A stretch of DNA of 42,739 nt, from assembly GCA_002753565.1 (NCBI GenBank), contig PEAM01000032.1, forward strand, positions 1-42,739, read 5' to 3'. Below the pieces are notes generated by a model, which made no database searches, had not been told where the DNA came from, and was given only the letters and a program-made list of their open reading frames with translations. The position numbers and the translations under genes are program-made. Shown one piece after another: positions 8,437-16,060 of this stretch; position 1 is the stretch's first letter; each line of letters begins with the position of its first letter. The stretch comes from Magnetococcales bacterium (lineage in GTDB: Bacteria > Pseudomonadota > Magnetococcia > Magnetococcales > JADFYX01).

Positions 8437-8851
8437 AAGTGCTCTTCCTCCAGTTTTTAGTCAATTTGGCTTAACAATCCATTGTATTCTATTTTGCCCT
8501 TTCCTCTTGGAATTTATCCCTGAAAAACTGGTCTGTCCGAGAAGTACAAAAGGCTTCTGCAATTTTGATATATAGCTCTTTTTGCAAAGAAATGAAAAAA
8601 AGTAAAAGAGAGAAAGAGTGGCCGGTTGTTTCTGCTGTAGTTGGTGGTGGTTCAGGTCAGGGTATCCCTTGAAACAGTCAACTATTATGATATCCCTGAA
8701 CCAGGTTTTCTCTCAGCCAAAAACCTGCCACGCTCGTTTTCAAGTTTGACGTGTTTGACGATGGGATAGGTCTGATGATCTTTTTTAACCGATGAAAGAT
8801 AGCACATTTCTTCCTGTAAATACAATAAGGGTGCGTTTTTTTTGAAAGCGG
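8437..8851. other. Intergenic region, no gene recognised
   Basis: About 415 bp between two minus-strand genes. It must hold the rimK promoter on its left side, but no convincing -35/-10 pair was picked. An imperfect inverted repeat (around 8649-8667 with 8689-8702) could form a weak hairpin. AT-rich tracts occur at 8575-8620 and 8815-8845. No open frame with protein-like composition was found. Confidence 0.5.
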
Positions 8852-10399
8852 TTATCCAGCTTGACCGCTGCCCTTTTCAGGTGGTTTATCCCTTTCCTGG
8901 TCTAACGTTGGGGGCGATTGACACTCCTTTGAAGGAGGCTCTTTCTTGATCAGGGCGCCGTAGGGGAAATAAAACAGGTTTCGCAGTCCGGCAACATTGG
9001 AAATATTGCGGGCAAATTTTCGTACCTCATACTGGAGCCCCTCTCGAACGGTCTCTTTATCCGCTGTACCGGACTCTTGGATGGTAATCAAGCGGTGCAG
9101 GGCGTGAGAGCCTAAAAAAAAGGAGAGAATAAAGATAAAGTCCAGCCCTGACAGGTTGACCGTAGGAAAATGGAGAAGGGTGGTGCCGGCGTTTTTAAGG
9201 TCGAATGTCAGCGATAACGTGTGGTCTGCTGTCCAGGTTGCCAGGGTTCCTCCGACAATTGGCCCAAGCATGGCGGCAATCCCGGAAACCAGAGAGCGCA
9301 TGGCAAGATATTGGGTGGCTTCCCCTTTGGGGGCCAGCTTCATGGCAATATTGCTGGAAGAAAGATTCACCCCCGCCGAAGAGACCCCACTCAAGGCGTG
9401 GATGGTAACAAGCAGAGGCAGAGTGAGCAGATAATGGTCCGGCATGGAGGTGAACGGCCAGATCAGCATGGTTAAAATCAGGATGGGGCCAGACTCCATC
9501 AATACCGAGCGGTTGCTGAAACGGTCGGCCAGAATACCCCAGATGCGGATAAAAAGGATGTTGGCCATTTGGCTCACCATAGCCAAAGCCATGATCAGGG
9601 TCATGGAGAGGTGGAGGCGGTTGAGCATGTAGACGGCAAAAAAGGGGGTTGCCAAATTAACCGCAAAGTTCCAGCTGGCCAGAAAGATTAAGAGTTGCCG
9701 AAAATTTTTATCTCGAAAGGGTTTGCCAAGGGTGGCAAACCAATCATCCTGATCGGGAGGGGGCATCTGCGGTTCAGGAATTTTAGACAGAGCCCAAACC
9801 CCCGAAAGCCCCAGCAATCCACCCAGGATGAACATGGCTGAGTAGATGTGAAGCAGGGAATAGGCCGGCTTAAGGAGGTCGACCCCATAACCGGCCACCA
9901 TGCCAAACAGGGAGCCGGCCAGGGTGGAGAAGATGATCCGGTTGGCGGCATGCTGCCCGCGCCGCTCTTCAGGGATAAGATCTCGCATCCAAGAGTGGTA
10001 GGATAACGAGGCCATGGTCCCCAGGCTGAAATACATGAACAAAAAGAAGAACAGGTAACCGGAGGTTGTGGTGCCAGGAAAGAGCCAGGGTAGTGCCGCG
10101 GCAAAAAACCAGAACATGCGACTGAAAAAAGCCCCCATCACCGCCAATCGCTTGCGCTGACGGACACGGCGAATGAGAAAAATAGCCGGTATCTGGGCAA
10201 TTTGGGAAAAAGGGGCCAGGGCGGCAATCAGGCCAACCTGAAAGGGGGTTGCTCCCAAAAGCAGGGCAAAAGCAACCAGAAAGGCGCCTCCGGTCACCAC
10301 ACCCATAATCTGGCTGCTGACACCATCGACAAGAAGCATTCGCATGCCTCGATCAAGTTCTGCTGGGGAAATCTGACTTTGTGGTGAAAGGAATCTCAT
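8852..10399 (-). CDS. MFS transporter, paralogue of the gene at 11809
   Basis: About 515 residues with some twelve hydrophobic segments arranged as two halves, the major facilitator pattern. The substrate is not recognisable. It is clearly paralogous to the protein at 11809-13329: both begin with an S-x-x-E-L-D-x-G-x-R-M-L-L motif, share a GGAFLVAFAL helix and the loop FSNRSVLMESGPI, and end with a cytoplasmic tail containing SNVAGLR. The start is ATG 10399 behind GGAG; a GTG at 10414 is also possible, but 10399 aligns with the paralogue's N-terminus. It follows the PsiE-like gene by a short gap and is probably cotranscribed with it. Confidence 0.82.
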   Translation of the reverse strand: MRFLSPQSQISPAELDRGMRMLLVDGVSSQIMGVVTGGAFLVAFALLLGATPFQVGLIAALAPFSQIAQIPAIFLIRRVRQRKRLAVMGAFFSRMFWFFAAALPWLFPGTTTSGYLFFFLFMYFSLGTMASLSYHSWMRDLIPEERRGQHAANRIIFSTLAGSLFGMVAGYGVDLLKPAYSLLHIYSAMFILGGLLGLSGVWALSKIPEPQMPPPDQDDWFATLGKPFRDKNFRQLLIFLASWNFAVNLATPFFAVYMLNRLHLSMTLIMALAMVSQMANILFIRIWGILADRFSNRSVLMESGPILILTMLIWPFTSMPDHYLLTLPLLVTIHALSGVSSAGVNLSSSNIAMKLAPKGEATQYLAMRSLVSGIAAMLGPIVGGTLATWTADHTLSLTFDLKNAGTTLLHFPTVNLSGLDFIFILSFFLGSHALHRLITIQESGTADKETVREGLQYEVRKFARNISNVAGLRNLFYFPYGALIKKEPPSKECQSPPTLDQERDKPPEKGSGQAG

Positions 10400-10426
10400 T
10401 GTCGATGGCTCCACACTCCGGGTGGA

Positions 10427-10906
10427 TTACTCCTTCTCTTTACCACTGGAGGCGGACCGTTTGGTTGGTGGCATGCTGGGAGAGACAACCACCGATGCCG
10501 TGCGTATCAGACCCAGGGCGATGATCAGCACACTGAAGGCGTAAATATCCAGGGAGGCCATTTTATCTTGGAACAGCTTGATCATGACCTCTCTTATGAC
10601 AAAAACAATGGCGGCATCAATGATAAATACCAGTCGCAGGCGTTTCAACTCAAAATATTCCACCAGGGAACGGGAGAGCTCTATCAGGATAAACAGAGAG
10701 AGAACATCGGCAATGAGCGCTTGGTAGCTTCCTGTTACTGTACCGGACATCAACAGGGTTCCCAGACCAAGAAAGAGCTTGCCCGCACCGATGGCAATAC
10801 CCAAGGTGAGAAAAAGCAGGATCACCCCAAAGACGGCATTGGTAATGTTGAAAAAGTAGGGGAGTAGACGTTCACGACAAAAAAAGTTCGACATCTGTTC
10901 AATCAT
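10427..10906 (-). CDS. PsiE-like inner-membrane protein
   Basis: A 159-residue protein with four hydrophobic helices and the pattern of the phosphate-starvation-inducible PsiE family: LIADVLSLFILIELSRSLVEYFE, then IDAAIVFVIREVMIKLF and a last helix FSVLIIALGLIRTASVVV. The biochemical role of the family is unknown. The Lys/Ser-rich tail is short. It starts 27 bp before the MFS gene, which it probably precedes in one transcript. Its divergent neighbour is the DUF599 gene. Confidence 0.75.
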   Translation of the reverse strand: MIEQMSNFFCRERLLPYFFNITNAVFGVILLFLTLGIAIGAGKLFLGLGTLLMSGTVTGSYQALIADVLSLFILIELSRSLVEYFELKRLRLVFIIDAAIVFVIREVMIKLFQDKMASLDIYAFSVLIIALGLIRTASVVVSPSMPPTKRSASSGKEKE

Positions 10907-11060
10907 CCTGATCTCTCGTTAATGAGTAAGAAACGGCACTCCTGTGCCTGTGAGGTGTGGCCATCTCTTGACAATGAGAAGAACACCTTGTTGAAAGCCA
11001 CTGTTCTGGGGCATATTAGCCAGAATTATACATTAATTGTCTCACGATGGAATGGAAACC

Positions 11061-11723
11061 ATGAGTTTAACCGAGTTTGGAATGGTCGCATCCTCTTTCA
11101 CGTTATTGGGTGGTTATCATCTTTTGTTGTGGCGCCGGGTGAGGCGAACACCGGAACAGACCACCATTGGCGCCAATCAATCTGCCCGGCGCGCCTGGGT
11201 GGATATGATTATTGATGAAAAGCAGGATCTTCTGGCCGTTCACAACCTGCGTAACTGGACGACAGCCTCCAGCCTCCTCGCCACCTCTGCCGTTATTATC
11301 GGCCTGTCCCTCATGGGGGGGGCCTTCACCCCAGATGGTAACTCCGCCATTCACAATGCCATGAATCTTTTTGGCGAACGGAGCGAGCAGTTGGCTACGG
11401 TAAAAATCTTTGGTTTGGCGGTGACGTTTTTGGCGGCTTTTTTTAGTTTTACCATTGCCATTCGCCATTTTAACTATGTCGGCTTTCTTATCTCCCTTCC
11501 CCGAAAGGCACCGGATCGCTTTCCCGTGGTGTTGGTGGCCGAAAACCTTAGCCGGGCTGCCAACGGCTATACGGTGGGCATGCGGCTCTATTTTTTAAGC
11601 ATACCCATTGCCATGTGGATTTTTGGCCCAACCTGGATGTTTCTCTCTACCATTATGCTGCTATTAGCCCTGCGGCACATGGACTTTCGCCCAAAGCTCA
11701 ATCCAAACCGTGCCCCTCAATAA
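11061..11723 (+). CDS. DUF599 family membrane protein
   Basis: About 220 residues with four hydrophobic segments. The DUF599 signature is clear: LLAVHNLRNWTTASSLLATSAVIIGLSLM near the N-terminal third and FTIAIRHFNYVGFLI further on. The function is unknown. The start is ATG 11061, preceded by GGAATGG; an ATG at 11052 and a TTG at 11037 are in frame but have no good ribosome site. It precedes the second MFS gene by 85 bp and is probably its operon partner, mirroring the PsiE-like/MFS pair across the divergent region. Confidence 0.75.
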   Translation: MSLTEFGMVASSFTLLGGYHLLLWRRVRRTPEQTTIGANQSARRAWVDMIIDEKQDLLAVHNLRNWTTASSLLATSAVIIGLSLMGGAFTPDGNSAIHNAMNLFGERSEQLATVKIFGLAVTFLAAFFSFTIAIRHFNYVGFLISLPRKAPDRFPVVLVAENLSRAANGYTVGMRLYFLSIPIAMWIFGPTWMFLSTIMLLLALRHMDFRPKLNPNRAPQ

Positions 11724-11808
11724 CCCTCTGGGGGGGGGTTGTTAATACAAATAAAAGCATGTACAATTGGAGGCTGGTTGAAACTTTTTTTACCAGTGAG
11801 ACCGCCAA

Positions 11809-13329
11809 TTGATAGACTTTACCCCCAAAGAGAGCATCAGTTCCAAAGAGTTGGATCACGGGTTGCGCATGTTGCTGTACGATGGCGCCTGCACCCAGGT
11901 GATGGGTGTCCTGGCGGGGGGGGCCTTTCTGGTGGCTTTTGCCCTCCACCTGGGCGCTTCTCCCATGATGATCGGCCTGATCGCTGCTCTGGGGCCGCTT
12001 ACCCAAATTCTCCAAATACCGGCTATTCTACTCATCGACAAACTACGTCGGCGCCGGGCGGTGGTGGTTATCGCCTCCCTGGCCAGCCGGATTTTCTGGC
12101 TTCCCGCTGCCCTGCTGCCGTGGATTGCTCCTGAACCGCTGCAGGCTCCTCTTCTTCTGCTCTGTCTTTTTCTCTATTATGGGTTGGGTACGGTGTCGGG
12201 TCTGGCCTGGACCTCCTGGATGCAGGATTTTATTCCGTCCAAGATCTTAGGGCAATACATGGGGCGGCGCATGGCCATCGCTGTTGGTGTTGGTGCTGTG
12301 GTCAGTCTGGCGGCTGGATTGGGGGTGGATTTTGGCAAAAAATGGTTTGATGAGGTCACCCTCTATGCGTTCTACCTTGGGGTAGGTGGTCTGTTCGGTC
12401 TGGCTGGGGTCTTTTTTCTGGCTCGCACCCCCGAACCCAGCATGAAAGTGACCTCTACAGACAATTTTTTACAACTGCTTAAAGAGCCGTTTCTCGATAA
12501 AAACTTTCGACAACTTCTTATCTTTCTCGGCTCGTGGAGCTTCGCTGCCAACATGGCGGCCCCCTTTTTTACTGTCTACATGCTCCAACGTCTGCACATC
12601 AGTATGGGATGGATTGTGGGTTTTTCTGTTCTCAGTCAACTGTCCAACATGGCCGCTTTGCGCCTGTGGGGGCGATTGGCCGACCGGTTCAGCAACCGTT
12701 CGGTACTCATGGAGTCTGGCCCCATTTTTATTCTTTCCCTTCTTATCTGGCCTTTCACCTCCATGCCGGACACCTATTTTTTGACCCTGCCGCTGTTGGC
12801 CCTGATCCATATTCTTACCGGTATCTCCACCGCCGGTGTGATGCTGGGTAGTGGCAATATCGCCCTGAAGCTGGCCCCCAAGGGGCGCTCCACCAGTTAT
12901 CTGGCGGTCAACGGAATGGTCTCTGGTCTGGCGGCTACGTTAAGCCCTCTGTTGGGCGGCCTGTTGGCTACCTTGCTGGATGGTGAGGCGTTGACCATGG
13001 ATCTGAAATGGAGCTCCGCGGCCGGAGCCACACGGCTGTTTTTACATGCGGTGGATATTCGCGGTCTGGATTTTCTGTTTATCCTGGCGTTTGTTTTTGG
13101 GATCTATGCCCTTCACCGACTTCTCTCCGTCCAGGAGGAGGGGACCGTGGAAAAAGGGGTGGCTCTTCAGGCTTTTCATGTGGAGGTGCGCCGGGCGGTT
13201 CAGAGCATCTCCAACGTGGCGGGTTTGCGTATTCTAACCTCCTTCCCCTTCGGAAAACTGGTTGCTTCTCCCTCAAAACAGCCTACTATCAAGGTGCGTA
13301 TCACCCAGTCAGATAGCCAAGCCGGATGA
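11809..13329 (+). CDS. MFS transporter, paralogue of the gene at 8852
   Basis: A 506-residue carrier with the same two-half, twelve-helix layout as the divergent paralogue. The proposed start is TTG 11809; this keeps the N-terminal block SSKELDHGLRMLLYDGA that aligns with the paralogue, although the ribosome site is weak. A cytoplasmic stretch between the last helix and the C-terminus carries SISNVAGLRILTSFPFGKL, closely matching SNVAGLRNLFYFPYGAL in the other copy. This tail motif is not a general MFS feature and may be a shared regulatory or interaction site. Substrate unknown. The dispersed repeat at 13339 begins ten bases after the stop. Confidence 0.82.
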   Translation: MIDFTPKESISSKELDHGLRMLLYDGACTQVMGVLAGGAFLVAFALHLGASPMMIGLIAALGPLTQILQIPAILLIDKLRRRRAVVVIASLASRIFWLPAALLPWIAPEPLQAPLLLLCLFLYYGLGTVSGLAWTSWMQDFIPSKILGQYMGRRMAIAVGVGAVVSLAAGLGVDFGKKWFDEVTLYAFYLGVGGLFGLAGVFFLARTPEPSMKVTSTDNFLQLLKEPFLDKNFRQLLIFLGSWSFAANMAAPFFTVYMLQRLHISMGWIVGFSVLSQLSNMAALRLWGRLADRFSNRSVLMESGPIFILSLLIWPFTSMPDTYFLTLPLLALIHILTGISTAGVMLGSGNIALKLAPKGRSTSYLAVNGMVSGLAATLSPLLGGLLATLLDGEALTMDLKWSSAAGATRLFLHAVDIRGLDFLFILAFVFGIYALHRLLSVQEEGTVEKGVALQAFHVEVRRAVQSISNVAGLRILTSFPFGKLVASPSKQPTIKVRITQSDSQAG

Positions 13330-13338
13330 GCCAGGATT

Positions 13339-13551
13339 GTCAGTTAAAACTAAATTTGGACAATGGTTAAAGGCAAAGTCAACACCTTGGGAGGCCTTGC
13401 AGGCCCCCAAACCCCCACGATTTTAAAATTAAAATAACAAAGTCAAAGGCTTAGGGTCTTAGGCGCTGCCCAAACCCGCTGGGAAGGCATTGATGCCTTC
13501 CCAGCCCCATCCGCAATCGTTTTGTACAAATTTGATTTGAAATCTCTATAA
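13339..13551 (+). repeat. Dispersed ~215-bp repeat, copy 1
   Basis: This sequence recurs in inverse orientation at 29369-29585 with high identity across its length. The ends are imperfect terminal inverted repeats of about 17 bp (13347-13363 and 13522-13538; consensus AAACCAAATTTGGACAA). Inside is a strong hairpin with a perfect 13-bp stem (13478-13490 with 13493-13505) and a second G/C palindromic block near 13390-13415. It has no coding frame. It looks like a MITE or large REP-type element. Both copies sit right behind the last gene of a plus-strand unit. Confidence 0.85.
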
Positions 13552-13563
13552 CCATTGTCCCCA

Positions 13564-13608
13564 TTTTTTTTTGGGCTAACTGTAAAAAACAGTCGGTCCC
13601 AAAAAAAA
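13564..13608. other. Extended hairpin next to the OmpA terminator
   Basis: A T run plus GGG (13564-13575) pairs with CCC plus an A run (13598-13608), and inside it ACTGT (13579-13583) pairs with ACAGT (13589-13593). With the adjoining terminator hairpin this makes a compact double-hairpin between convergent genes. It could act on rightward transcripts from the MFS unit. Confidence 0.5.
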
Positions 13609-13638
13609 GAGGCGCCGTCTCTATGGAAACGGCGCCTC
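13601..13638 (-). terminator. Intrinsic terminator of the OmpA-like gene
   Basis: GAGGCGCCGT (13609-13618) and ACGGCGCCTC (13629-13638) form a perfect 10-bp G/C-rich stem with a 10-nt loop. On the minus strand it is followed directly by a run of eight T (13608-13601). It lies 24 bp beyond the stop of the gene at 13662. Confidence 0.85.
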
Positions 13639-13661
13639 CAGCCTGCTAAGAAACCTCAACC

Positions 13662-14627
13662 TTACGGCATAAGTTCCATCTGAACTCGACGGTTCATGGC
13701 CCGACCGTCACGGGTTTCGTTGTTGGCAATAGGCCTGTTCTCGCCAAATCCCCTGGTCATCAGTCGGTCTGAGGAGACCCCCCGTGAGACCAGTTCGTTA
13801 AAGACCGTTCTGGCCCGTTTATCCGAAAGCCTCTGATTGAAGGCATCGCTGCCTCTGGAGTCGGTATGTCCTTGAATTTCTACCTTGAGGAGCGGATTCT
13901 TTCTGAAAACCGTTGCCGCATTGTCAAGAATAACCTCTCCTCCGGGCTTGATGGAGGAGCGACTGGTATCGAAGTTGAGGTTTTGAAGAACCCAACAGCC
14001 CTGGATATTGACCGTTGCGCCAATGGGTGTGCCTGGACATCTGTCACGGGCATCAATAACGCCGTCTTTATCGGTGTCCGGTGGGCAGCCATCAGGATTA
14101 ACCTTCAGGTTGGGTGGTGTCCCTGGGCAGCGATCTTTGTCGTCTGTTACGCCATCCCCATCTTCATCTGGGATACAACCGTTACGGTCAACCTTGGCTC
14201 CTCTTGGGGTTCTGGGACATTGGTCATCGGCATCAAAGACACCATCGCCATCGGAATCGATAGGACATCCATCATCATCAACCTTGACACCTCTTGGGGT
14301 ATCTGGGCACTGGTCCTCACCATCGTGAACACCGTCACCATCGGAATCGATAGGACATCCGTCGGATGATACCTTCACACCTGACGGGGTATCGGGGCAT
14401 TGATCATCCGGGTCCATGACGCCATCGCCATCGCTGTCGACAACTTTTTTGCCAAACGGGCAGAAATAACATTGGGTCCCTGTGCTGGCAAGGGTGTTGT
14501 TTCCAGACTGCGGGTGCCACTGTGCATAGCCTTTGCGTTCACCAAAATTTTCTCTCGGGGCGGTGAAAACGCATCCAGCAAGCGTCATCACCAACAGGGT
14601 TATTCCTAATAGCTTCAATAATTTCAT
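13662..14627 (-). CDS. OmpA-like lipoprotein with five thrombospondin type 3 repeats
   Basis: Outer-membrane-linked peptidoglycan-binding protein. A lipoprotein signal peptide ends in the lipobox LAGC (Cys19). Five tandem repeats of about 26 residues follow (residues about 63-205), each with the Asp-rich calcium-binding pattern DSDGDGV-x-D-x-x-D-x-C-P-x-TP-x-G. The C-terminal 110 residues are an OmpA domain, with NFDTSRSSIKPG, EIQGHTDSRGSDAFNQRLSDKRA and GFGENRPIANN. The usual OmpA beta-barrel is absent; the repeats replace it as a rigid spacer. The gene is 104 bp downstream of the dikinase unit in the same orientation and could be read with it. A strong terminator follows. Confidence 0.92.
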   Translation of the reverse strand: MKLLKLLGITLLVMTLAGCVFTAPRENFGERKGYAQWHPQSGNNTLASTGTQCYFCPFGKKVVDSDGDGVMDPDDQCPDTPSGVKVSSDGCPIDSDGDGVHDGEDQCPDTPRGVKVDDDGCPIDSDGDGVFDADDQCPRTPRGAKVDRNGCIPDEDGDGVTDDKDRCPGTPPNLKVNPDGCPPDTDKDGVIDARDRCPGTPIGATVNIQGCWVLQNLNFDTSRSSIKPGGEVILDNAATVFRKNPLLKVEIQGHTDSRGSDAFNQRLSDKRARTVFNELVSRGVSSDRLMTRGFGENRPIANNETRDGRAMNRRVQMELMP

Positions 14628-14731
14628 TCTATTATATCCTTACTATCCGGGTTGATGGATTGAAATAAGTCGTAATCTTTCTGTTTAATTGAGCATCCTA
14701 TTGTACTCCCTTATAAGGGCTGCTATCTCGC

Positions 14732-16060
14732 TTATTCGCCGCCAGAAGCTTTAATCTCCTCCTTTTTTCCCTGCTCGTTAACGGTGACCGCCATTCGGGT
14801 TTGAACCAATCGGTCGATGGCAGCGCCAAGGCGTGAGTGGTCCCAAGCTGAGTTTTTCTTCATGACATTTGAAATCAGAGCGACAAAATAGCGTTTCTGT
14901 TCCGGCCCGGTAGGGGCTGGTGATTCGATGATCGCCAGGGAGTTCATTAAATTGTCTCGATTACCCTGGTATTTTCCGCATGTAAAGCCCGCTTCGGCTT
15001 GGCAGCGGTAGAACGACCCACTTTTAAAAAAAGCTGAAGAAGCGGCCAACTCCGGCGCAAAGATGTAGCGGTATCGACGGCTGGTGGTATAGAGAAATTT
15101 TTTCATCTCCAGGCTTGACCATAAATCCACCAAGCGGCCCTGCTCCAGACGCAGAAGAAAACGCGCCATCTCTCGGGGTGTCGCCACCGATCCCCCTTCA
15201 CCGGGAATAAGTGTTTTGGCGGTTTTGGTCCAGAAACTACCTACTTTAAAGTGTTTCCACCTAAGGCCGACCGCCTCCATGGGTTCAACCACGGCGCTGC
15301 GGGCCAGATGCCAAAGGGCCGGTTTGGGGGTGGTGCGAAAAAAGTGTGCCTCTTCCTCTTTGGATGGCGGATAGCGATCCCCAAAGTGGCGCAACAAAAC
15401 GGTCTCTTTCCAGACTGTTGCAGCGGCCCCGTTGGCAGATGCAGAGATCATGTGGTCGACCCATTCGGCCAAGGTAAAGTGATCGCCGGGTTGGATGGTG
15501 GCAGAACGTACGGTGTTGGTTTGGGGGTCATAAAGAGGCACCTTATGTTCATCCCATTTCACCCACTCTCCTGCGGTCACTCTTCGGCTGCGTAAAAGAG
15601 TGCGACGCGCCTCGATATCTGGGAAGGCGCGAGCCAGTTCGTGAAACAGGCCCAGCATGGTCAAAACCTTGCCAACGCTACCCGGCATCTGAGGGCGATC
15701 GGCACGAACCCCCGCCCAGACCAGCCGAGAGGGATCGCTCATATCTGCCACAACCACACCATAAGAGGGGTCCCGGCTCAAAAATACCCCCTCAAGGGCC
15801 TTTTGCAGGGCAGGGTCCCGGTGGCTTTCATCCAGATCGAGGGTTGGATCGGTTTGGGTCAGGTTGAGACGAATGGTCTGACTCTCCTGTCTTGCGCCTT
15901 CGGGTAGTCGCGGTGCCCCTCGGGCACCCTGCTTGGGATCAAATCCCTGCAGGCGGCTGATGCCCATCTCCTGCCAGCCATCCAGGGGATAGGCAAACAG
16001 ATTGGCTGCGCTGGCTGTCAGCACAAAGCTGACCAGCAGGGTATACAGCATGGGCTTCAT
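14732..16060 (-). CDS. Exported beta-lactamase-fold serine hydrolase (dikinase unit, gene 4)
   Basis: A 442-residue protein with an N-terminal signal peptide (FVLTASAANLFA) and the three active-site motifs of penicillin-recognising enzymes: S128-V-G-K131, an S-A-N triad in MISASANGAAA, and K-S-G in AFFKSGSFYRC. Two cysteines in the segment after K-S-G could form a disulfide, as expected for a periplasmic protein. The segment between the motifs is longer than in class A beta-lactamases, so a carboxypeptidase, esterase or non-catalytic binding role is as likely as antibiotic hydrolysis. The start codon overlaps the stop of the dikinase gene as ATGA. A related but shorter protein is encoded at 19001. 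The native substrate is unknown. Confidence 0.78.
   Translation of the reverse strand: MKPMLYTLLVSFVLTASAANLFAYPLDGWQEMGISRLQGFDPKQGARGAPRLPEGARQESQTIRLNLTQTDPTLDLDESHRDPALQKALEGVFLSRDPSYGVVVADMSDPSRLVWAGVRADRPQMPGSVGKVLTMLGLFHELARAFPDIEARRTLLRSRRVTAGEWVKWDEHKVPLYDPQTNTVRSATIQPGDHFTLAEWVDHMISASANGAAATVWKETVLLRHFGDRYPPSKEEEAHFFRTTPKPALWHLARSAVVEPMEAVGLRWKHFKVGSFWTKTAKTLIPGEGGSVATPREMARFLLRLEQGRLVDLWSSLEMKKFLYTTSRRYRYIFAPELAASSAFFKSGSFYRCQAEAGFTCGKYQGNRDNLMNSLAIIESPAPTGPEQKRYFVALISNVMKKNSAWDHSRLGAAIDRLVQTRMAVTVNEQGKKEEIKASGGE

Noticed and set aside
14000-14440. Regular DNA repeats resembling a CRISPR array
   Set aside because: The periodicity (about 78-81 bp) comes from tandem calcium-binding protein repeats of the OmpA-like gene; no constant repeat/variable spacer pattern exists.
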